From Kuschelorhynchus macadamiae (taxonomy: Eukaryota > Arthropoda > Insecta > Coleoptera > Curculionidae), in contig JAUTXW010000358.1 in assembly GCA_030620095.1 (NCBI GenBank), positions 992,001 through 1,056,000 of the forward strand: 64,000 nucleotides of DNA, given 5' to 3'. The translations under genes and the position numbers were made by a program. The notes under the pieces are model-generated. The model had not been told where the DNA came from and did no database searches. It was given only the letters and a program-made list of their open reading frames with translations. Positions 23,083 to 33,751 of the stretch are shown here, one piece after another (position 1 is the stretch's first letter; each line of letters opens with the position of its first letter).

Positions 23083-23745
23083 TTATAGAGCCCTGAAGAA
23101 GAAATGAATTATTTCGGAAGCTTGGCTATTAGAAAATAAATATACTAGACTTTTTGGCCGAATCCCCGTTAAAACAATGGAATTTGTCAAACTATAAACA
23201 TGTGTTTCTGACTTAAGGTCTTCCTCAGTACAATCAACTTGACGAGTACTAGCGCTAAAATGAACATACAAAACAACACAGTCACGAACAGGAGCAAAAC
23301 CGACATGTGATTACCAACAGCACCCGTGGCGAAATTCATAACCCAAGAGTAGTAAATCAAAATTAGGATAATATTAGCGCGGCAAGAAATAGTATATAGA
23401 AGAAAATGGATTTTTTTGGGGTGACCGTTAAAACAAGGGAATTTGGCAAATTATCGACACGTGTTTCTGACTTAAGGTCTTCATCAGTACAGTCAACTGG
23501 TAGAAAGACGAGTACAACTATGGCTAAAATGAATACACACAACAACACCAGAGTGACCAACAGGAGCAAAACCGACATTTGTGATTACCAAAAGAACATC
23601 CGAAATCTTCGCCGGACTTGATACTCTATTTACCTTAACCCAAGAGTTGTAGATCAAAAGTAGGAAAATATTAGCATGGCAAGAATTATGGGCCCATTTT
23701 CTACTATATACTAGTTCTTGCCGCGCTAATATTTTCCTACTTTCC
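23083..23745 (-). repeat. tandem repeat with hammerhead-like motif in each unit (family 2)
   Basis: Two units of about 260-290 bp follow each other. Landmarks in both: CCGTTAAAACAA (23166 and 23426), GTTTCTGACTTAAGGTCTTC (about 23202 and 23463), GAGCAAAACCGACAT (23291 and 23564) and an AGATCAAAA-TAGG-AATATTAGC-GGCAAGAA end. On the - strand unit 2 has CTGATGA (23487 down), an A, stem GAC/GUC, an A, then GAAACACGTGTC. Unit 1 has CTGAGGA and GAAACACATGTTT. After unit 2 an inverted copy of the end sequence (TTCTTGCCGCGCTAATATTT) lies at 23712-23740. The - strand frame through unit 2 (71 codons, hydrophobic start) is probably coincidental. Confidence 0.6.
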
Positions 23746-23857
23746 TTAAACCCGCACCTTCAAGAAACTATTGCACACTACTGTATTCTACGTAAAAAGC
23801 AGTACCAGAATCAGTTTTTACCTTTGCGAATTGCGTTTAGTTACAGGACAACCAAGA

Positions 23858-24040
23858 TACGAGGGGTGCCTGAAAATTGTAAATTTTCAAAATCAGCCTG
23901 TTTTTGAAAAATGAAGGAGGCTATGGAAATTTTGTTACTGGCATCTTTCGTTTGGTCAAAAAGTACGCGAAAAGTCATTATGTTTACAAATAACCGAAAT
24001 ATCCTATAATGACAATGAAATCCGGGCACTCTGTACATCG
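23858..24040. repeat. possible small MITE
   Basis: GAGGGGTGCCTGAAAAT at 23861 and GGGCACTCTGTAC at 24025 are imperfect inverted ends (ACAGAGTGCCCGGATTT when reversed). The enclosed 150 bases are non-coding. Confidence 0.35.
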
Positions 24041-24446
24041 ATGTATGAATAAAATATAACATAGACACAGATAACATGCACAATCTGGTTGTTGTAATGA
24101 TTATTTTATACGCAATGCGAAATTAGTCAATTTCAGATCTTACTTCTTGTGGGTTTTTTAATGTTTTCATTGCCGTTGAAAACGTGTTTTTGATAGCTCA
24201 GCTGAATACTATACTTATAAATAAATAAAAATTAATTTTCAACAGGAAATAGTTAGAATGTGCAATCTGCTAAATCGACCATCCTTTATTAGTTTCATGT
24301 AAACCATTAAATAAGGTACCTAGTATGACATCAATTACTTATTACTGAACTAAGTAAGTCAGAACTCTTGCAACACCCAATTATTATTTAATAATCATTT
24401 TAGCATTACAGTTCCACTAGGTACGTCTCACTGATTTTTGCTCTTC

Positions 24447-24448
<2 letters not shown>

Positions 24449-24508
<60 letters not shown>
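24449..24508. repeat. (AT)n microsatellite
   Basis: Sixty bases of uninterrupted alternating A and T. Confidence 0.97.
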
Positions 24509-24512
<4 letters not shown>

Positions 24513-24926
24513 ACAATTAACAAGTAAATATATTTTGTACGAACATTTTTAATTTTTTCCCTCTGTATGCCATAAATGCTTTTGATAAATAATAAATCCG
24601 GATTGGTCCCTAGACTAATGGGATTGCGGCTGGTGACTCACATCCATTTGTTAATCTGCAGATATTTTTGCACAGCAGAATCGATCATTTAAATTAATTC
24701 TAAAATCCTTTTAAATATTGTAATTTAGCAAAAATCTGGAATATTATATGATTGACATGTTTTAGAACATACAGATCCTCAGGTTTTATTTTTGAGAAAA
24801 CTTGTAAGCACTTTTAAAAAAAATCTAATACATCGTCACTAGATTTGCCTTGTCTCAACTTAGATATTTAAGAGCTTCTCCATGTTACATGAACGTGTTT
24901 CGTTATGTATTCTTCACGTTTTTATA

Positions 24927-26306
24927 TATACTTGCAGTGGAGGCTCTTCCATAGTATTACAGTTCCACTAGGTACCCCAAAAATATTTCAGAAAATAAAT
25001 TATTCGTTTGACCGTCCCTCCTAATAGTTGTAATAAAACGCGAACCTTGGGAAAAGCTAAATACGCTACACTGTAAGGCATAATAAAATACGCTATACTA
25101 AGCTAGGCTGGGCAGTCCAAATTGCCCTGATTACCTTAAAGCTTGATGAAAGCACCCGAAGATTTCGCAGTTATCGAGCGGCAGCCGAACGTGATAGCAA
25201 ATAAATTTATGAAATCGCGATTTGGTTCATCAGCCGGTCTCTTCTCATAATTCGATCGATCGGTCGCGGCATCACGTCGACATGCGGAAGTTCAGTTGTT
25301 CAAAGGTCGCGCGGTCGATATTCTAATTCGATTTATATACTGTTTTTTGTAACATATATTTTTTTATTTTTATGATCCATGTGTGAGTTGGAAATATACA
25401 GGAAATAAAATGTTGGTAGTGACTAGTGCAAAAAAATAAACAACTAAAAAGGGCTTACGAACTTAATTTCGCAAAAATATCCAATTTCAAGGTGGTCTAT
25501 GTTTAAGTAGTGAATGTAGTTGAAATAAAATGTCGGTAGTGCAAAAAATTGAACCAAGAGTGCTAACGAATTTAATTTTGAGAAAGTAACCTAATTCAAG
25601 GTAAGTGGTCGCAATTTGCCAGAACTTAGTATACCACAAAATAAAAAGGTTCATCGAAACTTTCGCAAAAGTATGTACGATTTAGTTAACTGGATATGTG
25701 GTTGTGAAGTCTCTAACTCATTTTACTGTTATGTTTGTTTGTTGTTTTCTAAGGACTCGTTGGACTCATTATGGTGGTGCAAAATCAGTGTTAAAGACTT
25801 AAAACACTTAAAAGAAAAAATAAAAAAACATGTGTTTTCTGTAGATCGCATGAAATGTTCGGTGATCTATGCTACGGTCGGAAGTGTTGATATTCGCATT
25901 CAGCTTATAGAAAATCTCTTAGAGATTTTAATAAAAATGTATCCAAAAATCGTTATATTTTAAAGAAAATTATAGATTGTGTATAATTTTTTGGGGCATT
26001 CGAGCTGGCAATACGTGGCCATGATGAAACGGCTTGGTCTAAAAATCCAGGGGTTTTTGGAGGGCTTATAAATTTTGTTGAGGAGTTGGACCAAGATAGA
26101 TTATCCGCTTTAGCAATGTTAAGTATCGAGAAATTGTTTATAAAAGGAATGTCCAATTCTAAAGAACGAAGAGTAGACCTGAACTTCAAGAGAATTTAAA
26201 GCTTAATTTAAAGATAAGATATTTATTTTTATTTTAAGTATGTCTATTTTTAAATTTGTTATTGACCTCCCAATATAATTCACCACGAGTCGCCACTGTA
26301 TACTTG
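24927..26306 (+). mobile_element. hAT element with perfect 8-bp target-site duplication
   Basis: The element runs from CAGTGGAGGCTCTTCCAT at 24935 to CACGAGTCGCCACTG ending at 26298. Reversed, the right end reads CAGTGGCGACTCGTGG, so the inverted ends share CAGTGG-G-CTC. The eight bases before it (24927-24934, TATACTTG) and after it (26299-26306, TATACTTG) are identical, the exact duplication length made by hAT transposases. At 1364 bp it is much shorter than a full hAT of this type because the transposase gene is truncated. Confidence 0.9.
25590..26200 (+). pseudogene. ZMYM1-like hAT transposase, N-terminal half
   Basis: It lies inside the 24935-26298 element. The first block reads IPQNKKVHRNFRKSMYDLVN, then WICGCEVSNSFYCYVCLLFS and SVKDLKHLKEKIKKHVFS, which is the TTF-type zinc-finger region of ZMYM1/TTF hAT proteins (paired Cys in FYCYVCLLF). 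It continues through VDIRIQLIE. After 25963 a shifted frame gives GAFELAIRGHDETAWSKNPG and VFGGLINFVEELD. The family's downstream DUF4371 catalytic Asp region and the C-terminal SVERSFS motif are absent, so the element lost about two thirds of its gene. It is a different subfamily from copies A and B. Confidence 0.82.
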
Positions 26307-26704
26307 ACGGATCTGGTCCTTTAGTCCTTCGAAAGCAACTGATACCTTTGATAGAGGAAGTCAAATATATGAACCCACACGATTTGTTACCAAAACTCGT
26401 TACAATATCAAAGAGAGAAACTGACTCAACCTCTAAGAGGGAATGAATATTGCAATAAGAATATTAGATGGTTAATTCAAATATATAAACCCTTAACGAC
26501 CGGAAACTAATAAGTAGTTCATCTATTTATACACTGACCAACAGACAAGTTCCAAATACGTACAATCATCAATACACACAAGAAAATTGGACAATGTTTC
26601 CTATCGCCAAAGGATGTTATTCCTTTCCAAACGGAACGAGTACACGCAATTTTTTGTTTCTGAAGTGACTTATATTCGAGAAACTGAATGATCCATATCC
26701 GCTA
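26307..26704. other. intron, no gene seen
   Basis: Between the hAT element and the LINE relic I see no open frame or repeat that I recognise. Confidence 0.45.
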
Positions 26705-27180
26705 GTCTTGCCGCTAGGGTTGCGGTTTTCTGTAGACCACCGACGACTCTCTGGTAACCTGTCTCTTGTGCTTTCCTCTGTCAACCACATTCTTTGTCTG
26801 GGTGATATTAATGTAAATTTGTTAAATGGAGATAATCCTGTCTCAAAATGTTTCGATGCTTACGGTTTTATTCAGGTCATTGACCAGCCAACAAGAGTGT
26901 CCGGTTTTGGATATTACTGTAGGCATAAATAAAATGATAACTAATGCACCTAGCTCTCATATTGTCAATGTGTGACTAGAATCTGGCAATTTCCCATCGT
27001 CATGGAAGTTGTCCATAGTTACTCATAAGTCTGTTGCTTACAGGCTTACCCATAAGTCTGTTGCCGGTGGTGTCCAAGGTGTTGGAACCTATAATTTGGC
27101 TTCTTATTGACGATAGATTAAGTACAACCAAGTTGCTCCCGCATTTTGCGTGAGTCCAGAGCTTCATTACCGCACTCCTT
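26705..27180 (+). pseudogene. jockey/CR1-type LINE relic with internal deletion
   Basis: The first part reads VAVFCRPPTTL, then SVNHILCLGDINVNLLNGDN and CFDAYGFIQVIDQPTRVS, the apurinic-type endonuclease of jockey/CR1 LINEs (GDxNxNLL and PTR motifs). After a frame change it reads LDITVGINKMITNAPSSHIVN. At about 26960 it jumps to SLESGNFPSSWKLSIVTHKS and LSKVLEPIIW-like sequence, then LLPHFA, the start of the reverse-transcriptase domain. The stretch between endonuclease and reverse transcriptase is missing and frames are broken. The element would have copied itself by target-primed reverse transcription; it is dead. Confidence 0.8.
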
Positions 27181-27387
27181 TTTATTACCCCACGTATTTT
27201 CACTCATTCACCCTTTTTTAATTTGAAATTTGTAATATAAAAAAAGCGAAGAAGATTTTTATAAAAAACTATAAAGCATGAAAAATTTTTAATTTTAAAT
27301 GTTAATAGTACAATCTTAATAAATAATAAATTCCTGACGAAGCAGTCATGTTTGCTAAATTTGTAGACAATAGATTGTTTTCATTAT

Positions 27388-28055
27388 TTAAACTGGTCGT
27401 CTGATGAATTTGTTTAATTTTTTTTCGGGTCTCGTCCAAAGTTTCTCACGCTTCACCCACAATTTTAGTTGCTTTTTTTCTTTTATTTTCTGCAGAATTT
27501 TACACGTAGCTTTCAGCAACCGGCGCTTTACTGTTAGAATGTCAGCTGCTGAATCTGCCAATAGAGACGTAGATGGTCTTCGGAAGCAATGCCCCGTATA
27601 TTCTTCTGGATGTTCAAGTTTGAGATACAAAGCAATTTGTTTTGGCAAGGATCTAAACAAGGATCCAAAAGGATTAACGCCAACCGGTTGCTTCATACAC
27701 AAACCATTTCGAAATTGGATGAAAAACCTACCATGCTTGATGTTACACGGGAGAAGATTAATGTATTTTTGACTAGTTGAACCATGTCTATCTTTTGAAT
27801 ATTTCCAGATGTTACATAGAATTCCTTGTCTATTTTCGTTTTTGTTGTCGGTAAAAAAAAGAAAAAATCGCCTTTCATCCTTGACATTTTCCAACAACAA
27901 ATTTGTTAACTCCTCTCGCCTGCAAGTTTCTGCAAGCCCAAAAATCGATGCTACTTTCATAAATAAGTATTTTTTGTCATCCACTTCTAAAAAGAATGTT
28001 GTAATATTGGTTTTAGTTAATATCCTTGACTTTTTTTGGAAAGCAACCCGTTAAT
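27388..28055 (-). pseudogene. Crypton-type tyrosine recombinase relic
   Basis: On the - strand, from about 28050: SRILTKTNITTFFLEVDDKK, YLFMKVASIFGLAETCRREE (box I Arg in CRREEL), KYINLLPCNIKHGRFFIQFR, KQPVGVNPFGSLF, LEHPEEYTGHCFRR (box II H-x-x-R), STSLLADSAADILTVKR. Related proteins then have a HGGW segment followed by the catalytic Tyr. Here about ten codons around HGGW are deleted and the frame shifts, but VAESYV with the Tyr can still be read in the next frame around 27505. The start at 27984 is internal; the similarity continues upstream without an ATG. It resembles the Crypton transposon recombinases of beetles and other insects, which integrate as circles without DDE chemistry. It is inactive. 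Confidence 0.82.
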
Positions 28056-28820
28056 TGCCCTGGATTTTGTGTGAAGAAATTAAAACTGTCAATAAGATGT
28101 TACTTAAATTGACATTGTCCAAGGTAACTCAGAGTGGCGGGTTAAAGTGCAAACAGGTAACAGCTAATAGAAAGGTGTTTTATGCTTGCTTTAAATTTTT
28201 TGAAAAATTTGTTTAATAGAAATATGTGTGTATTTTAACAGTCGTGTGTCAGACTTAGATAAAATGTTGTACAATACGTGTGAGTTAACCTCATTAAGAT
28301 ACTTGTGTAGTTACAAAACTCGTGCTACGCACACGTCTGATGATGCTGTTAAATCACTTGTATCGTAAGTATCTATTATACAAACTTTGTAACTAATGGA
28401 GCTGTAAATAAATAATTAATGTAGTGGAAACTGAAGCTAACTAGCTAACTGTAACGACTTTTGTAAAGCTAAGGACTACAAAAGCCAAGAGTCGACAGTT
28501 ATGTTCATTTATATTACAGTTTTGAAGTAAAAAAAGTAAATACTATTAGATTTTGTTTTAACAAGCCCTAAAATATTATCGCTTTCAATACCTATTATAT
28601 TGTAGACAAAACTAGCCTAATCCAAAGTGCCATTGCAAAACTTGGTTTTTCCAAACTTAAATATTGAAATGATTATATATTGAAACGATGTAATAAAGAG
28701 AGTTTTATGGTTAAATGATGAATAAATATATAAATAACGGTTGACGTATTTTTAATTAATAAAGTAAATACACGTTTTATTCACTTTTCTGATAAGTATA
28801 AGATGACTTTTGCTATACAA
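28056..28820. other. intron, no gene seen
   Basis: AT-rich sequence. A CTGATGATGCTG string at 28338 resembles the hammerhead core start but has no GAAAC partner. Confidence 0.45.
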
Positions 28821-30790
28821 CGCTTCAAGTGAAATAGGAATAGAAGAGGGTTCCGTATCTTGGGCCGTTTGGGCTTTTTAATTGCTTAATTTTGGTTTTT
28901 CTTGCGGATTTAAAAACCGGTAAATTTCTCTTACTCAGAACTTCCCTCGATGAATCCTTCCTTTCATTAGGCATAGTAAATGTAACCCAATTTAGTTCCG
29001 CACATTTAGTATACTGTCTTTTTAAACATTTTTACTGGGCGTCATTTTGTTCCAACCATATTGAATTTTTACCAATATTTTAGCAGTTTCTATCTATACC
29101 TCACTTAATTTTTGGACATGATTTATAATAAATTGAATAAGGAGTTTTATGCTGCTTTTTCAAGAACGCCATTTGTTACGTCATGTTAAATTCGTACCAG
29201 ATAATCCCTCTATCACATTCAGTTTTTAAAAGTCAATTGAATAAGAAGATTTTATGCGTTGCTTTTTTTTTGGCCGCCATTTTGTTTCTCCGTTTTGAAT
29301 TCGTACCACAATTATCAATTTATCTCTACAGTCAGACCGACCGACAGAGAGATCAGTGGAATTAAGAATACATATTTGTTGGCATCTAGAGACGCTAAAA
29401 CGTAAAGATATGTAAAACCTGGATTTTTTTCACGATTACAAACATTTCATTTGGTCGCCATTTCGTTTCGCCATTTTGAATTCATACCAAAATGTTAGCA
29501 GTTGATTACTACATAATACTTGATTTTTGTGCAAAATTTGAGGTAAATAGGATAAGTAGTTTAGGAGTTGAATTGGCCGTCATTTTGTTTCGCCATACTG
29601 GATTTCTACCAAAATGTGATCAGGTCATCCCCATATGAGTTTTAATTTTTGACCGACATTTAAAGTCAATTGGGTGAGTAGTTTTTTTGCTATGCCGCGA
29701 ACAGACAGACCGACAGAATTGCGAAAACATGTTTTCCGACATCTAGAGACGCTGAAACGTAAAGATTTGAAAAAATCTCGGAGGGTGATTTTTTCACGAT
29801 TACAATACTTCCTTTTACGAGGGAAGTAAAAATACAAAAACATGTAATATGTCTCTATGAAGAATAAATCATTTTTTTACATATTAAACAGGTAGAAATA
29901 CTTTTCTGCTGTAATAATTCTTTCAACGCCATCTTGTTCCGGCATATTGGATTTTTACCAAAATGTTAGGGATGATCTCCTATATGACCCCTAATTTTTG
30001 ACCAAAATTTTATGTCAATCTGGTAAGTAGTTTTTAAGCTGAAGCGAACTGACAGACAGCCAGATATACAGACTGACAGGGTTGACAAAACATATTTTTT
30101 GGCATCAAAAACGCTAAAGATATGTAAAACCTGAGAAGGTGATTTTTTCACGATTACAAACATTTTATTTGACCGCCATTTTTTTCCACTATCTTGAATT
30201 TGTACATTAATTTTAGCAATTGATTCTTACATATTACTTAATTTTTGTGCAAAATTTGAGTTAAATTGGACAAGTTGTTTTTAGTAATAATTATTTTAAT
30301 ATTTCTCTAGGCCGCTATTTTGTTTCGCCATCTTGGATTCATACCGAAATATTACAGTTGATTCCTACATAATATTTATATTTTTGAGCAAAATTTGAGG
30401 TAAACTGAACAAGTCGTTTTTTAGTAATAATTTTTTTAACATTTCTCTAGGTCGCCATTTTGTTTCATCATCTTGGATTCATGCAAAAATTTTACTATTT
30501 AGTTGATTCCTACATAATACTTAACTTTTGTGCAAAACTTGAGGTAAATTGGACAAGTCGTTTTTTAGTAATAATTTTTTTAACACTTCTCTAGGCCGCC
30601 CTTTTATTTCGCCATTTTGGATTCATACCAACATTTTACCAGTTGATCCTTACATAATGCTTAATTTTTGTGCAAAATTTGAGGTAAATTGGACTAGTAG
30701 TTTTTTAGCAATAATTTTTTTAACATTTCACTAGACCGTCATTTTGTTTCGCCACATTAGATTTTTACCAAAATTATGAGATCACCCCAT
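28820..30790 (-). repeat. dispersed repeat family D, long copy with 140-bp tandem array
   Basis: About 11 copies of a unit starting with GGCCGCCATTTTGTTTCGCC and continuing TCTTGGATTCATACCAAAAT, TTGATTCCTACATAATACTT, GTGCAAAATTTGAGGTAAA and TAGTTTTTTAGTAATAATTT. Unit starts fall at 29038, 29166, 29271, 29453, 29574, 29926, 30171, 30310, 30450, 30594 and 30734; the last five are spaced 139-144 bases. Interleaved at 29340-29400, 29700-29830 and 30050-30150 is the other module (GACAGACAGACCGACAG, GGCATCTAGAGACGCT, GATTTTTTCACGATTAC). The left part (28900-29000, with CAGAACTTCCCTCGATGAAT) is found inverted at 36200-36310. No coding capacity was seen. Confidence 0.8.
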
Positions 30791-31095
30791 TTTTTTTTGT
30801 CGCAGCGCTCTTACTAAAAAGTCAGCATAGGCGCCCAAGAAATTTTTTTTATTCATTTATTTTATATTGCATATTACATTATTATAATAAAGTTATAAAA
30901 TACACTTATTTGCTTTTGCCCCCATGAACATAATTAGCGCATATGAAAGTCAAATTGATTTTTAAAGAGCATTTTTAAACTTATCAGAAGAAATACACTA
31001 AATGATTATCTTGAATTTTTTAAAAATGGTTCTGCCAGCTAAAAAAGGGGGTGTTTACTTTATGCTAGATGACTCTGCACATGAGTAAACCGTAT

Positions 31096-33100
31096 TATCG
31101 TCAAAGGACCCGGCACATCTCTTATGGAAAATGGCTTTCAGTCAATTTTTCTCAAAATGTGATATGTTGTAGTTCTCGATACCCTGATCTAAAGCTTTCA
31201 TGGCCACAACTAAATCCTGGGGCTAGTTTTTGATTTTTATTTTTTTTTAATCGTAAATACTTAATATGTATTCAAATAGGTCAGCCGCTTAGAATATTTT
31301 TGATTAATGTATGTAAAAGTAAAAATACACTTATACAGGATGAAGCTGTATTCCAGACTCCAATAATTTTTTTTCATATTCTACTGTACCTAAAATATTT
31401 AAATTCCAATTTTTGCTAAAAGCTTTATTGCACTAAAACAAACAGTAAGATTTAGCTGGTTTGGTGATTAAAGAATTTTTGTAAATAGCTCTGGCCATGA
31501 ATTTTAATATACAAGTTTTATAACTTGTTGCATTATCTGAAAATCTGGATCTAATCTGTTTATAGCCAGGATATTTAAATAGCCAGTGAAATTGACACAT
31601 TTTAATTATTATCGAATGCATATTATCAATAGATACAGATTTATTAATATAATTGAAAATAAAATTATACAGGGTGTTCCATAAAATTCTGGTAAAACTA
31701 TGAGATTACTGTTATGTTAGATTCACTTGATTTTTCCTAATAATTTCTGTTGTTTGTTCTAATAATTTTAATAATATCGATTATATAACATATTTATTTC
31801 GTCATTTACAATAAATAAAACTGTAAAATAAATATGGATTGTAAAGCAAAAATTAAAAGATAGATGCCTAAATCTATAATCTATTATAACTATTCTTATA
31901 TTTAATTAATACATACATAGTGTGTCACTTGAATGGGTCTCCTAACTCCTATTATTATTTGAACACGTCAAGATAAAAAATTAAAATTTGCAAACTTTAA
32001 TACCAGCCTAACGATCCTTTGTGATGCATGTGTGTTTAGTGATTAAATATTGTAAGGTGGCGACTGGCCGCCATCTTCAAAAAAGAATTAATGCAAAAAG
32101 GAGTCGAGTAGCACATTTTTTGAAAGGCCTTTGAAATTATGGAGACATCAACAATACACAATTTAAAATGGCGGCCATTCCTTACATGATTTTTAATTAA
32201 TATTTTCTTGTGAGCATGGTTGCTAAATGTTGTACTTTTTTATCTGCAGGGTGCTTTTTTTTTCTAAAAAAACCGGTAAATATACATTTATAATTTTTTA
32301 GGTTCTGTCACATTAACGAATAACAGCCATTTCGAACTGTAATTATAATGACCGCATATTATGAAGATAAATTATTGTTAAAAAGACTTTTCAAAAGATG
32401 TACTATCCGACCATCCTTTCCATTTTGTGTTTTCTTATATTATCACACTCTGAGGATTTATTATGAAAAGTTAGGTGAATCTGGCATTACTATATATAAC
32501 AGCATATTTAGTATAGAATTTTATGAAACTCCCTGTATTATTATATTCTTAATTGAATTATTAAAGCTGCATTTAATGATAATATTCCTTCGATAATTAA
32601 AATGTGTCAATTTTAGTGAGTATTTAAATATTCCAGTTATAAAATGATGATCCTGGTTTTCAGATAATATAATGCGTTACAAAACAAAATTCATGGCTAG
32701 TCTAATGTCAGCTATGTACATGAGTGTAATGGAGCTTTTAATAAAAATTAGTGTTTAGTGTTGTAGGTGCAGCCGAATATGAAATATAAATGTCCGAATT
32801 CTTAAATACAGCCACTCACGGTATAAGTTTATTATTACTAATATATAACTTAGCTATTCTATTTAAATGCCTATTAATTAATTAAAATCAAAAAAAATAA
32901 AAATTTTCATAAAATGTGAAAAAGGCAAAATTCCAACTTTGATTCCCTGTATATAAAACAACGAAAGGCATCATTAAGTTGTTGCCATGAGAGGTTTTGA
33001 TCAGGAGATCGAAAACTATAATACATTAAATTTTTAGAGAAATTGACTGAAAGCCATTTTCCTAAGAAATGTGCGAGGTCCTTTGAAAAGGCTCTAAACA
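31096..33100. repeat. inverted repeat pair (31096-31226 and 32962-33100) enclosing a MITE
   Basis: The 130-base segment with TCAAAGGACC, GGAAAATGGCTTTCAGTCAA, AGTTCTCGAT-CCTGATC and CATGG-CACAACT is repeated in reverse complement at the right with about 80% match. The enclosed 1.7 kb contains no recognised transposase. The pair probably represents the ends of a non-autonomous DNA element. Confidence 0.65.
31670..32545. mobile_element. mariner-type MITE with 'acagggtgttccataaaattct' ends
   Basis: Left end TATACAGGGTGTTCCATAAA then ATTCTGGTAAAAC. The right end, reversed, reads ATACAGGGAGTTTCATAAAA then TTCTATACTAAA. TA dinucleotides flank both. The interior includes CTGGCCGCCATCTT and AATGGCGGCCATTCC near 32065 and 32166, themselves a short inverted pair. 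It lies inside the larger inverted pair at 31096-33100. Confidence 0.6.
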
Positions 33101-33751
33101 ATTTGTGCTGGTCTAATTTAACTTATATTTTATTCTACTATACAATATTTTCATTAGCAACTATCTTCCTGCATAATATATGTTACAAAAATGCTTACGG
33201 TCATGTAAACAATAAACTTAATTATTATTAATAAAAATGCAATATATGACTTATTGTTATATTGTACTTTCGGTGATTTATTTAATGATTTTTTTTATAA
33301 AATAACCTATGTGTAATTGTCGTATTATGTTAAATATGATTTACAGAGTATGACCAATAAAGACGTTATTGTTTTTCCTAGAAACATTTTGTTAATATAA
33401 TCACATACGTATTATAATGATACAATTGGATTATATAACGTAAAGAATTTTTTTTGGGTTCCGGGAATACCATATTTTTAACAATCAGATCAACAGATTT
33501 CTCAAAAATAAGGTAATGTTTTGTTGAAGTTCAAGGCTGGTTTATAATAATACGTAAGAGAGCAATTCCCCAGGTACACCATAAATAAATGAAAATTGGG
33601 AAAAAAGAAATAACGCTCAGCACATTAGGCATATTAAGTAGTTGTTTCTAGGAAAGAGAAGAATATAAAACAGGGTTCCTAAAACAATAATTCAATTTTT
33701 AATTTAATAATACAGTCACTGTTTTAAGTGAAATAGGAATAAGAATCCACA
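33101..33751. other. intron, no gene seen
   Basis: AT-rich, no recognised features. The 3' terminus of the neighbouring GTF2IRD2-like hAT should lie here but I could not identify it. Confidence 0.4.

Noticed and set aside
23363..23578. 71-codon - strand frame with a hydrophobic start (MSVLLLLVTLVLLCVF) as a small membrane protein
   Set aside because: The frame runs through the hammerhead-like repeat, is not preserved in the neighbouring tandem unit beyond the shared motif, and has no other coding evidence.
28336..28365. CTGATGATGCTG string as another hammerhead-like motif
   Set aside because: No GAAAC follows at a usable distance and no stem II partner is present.
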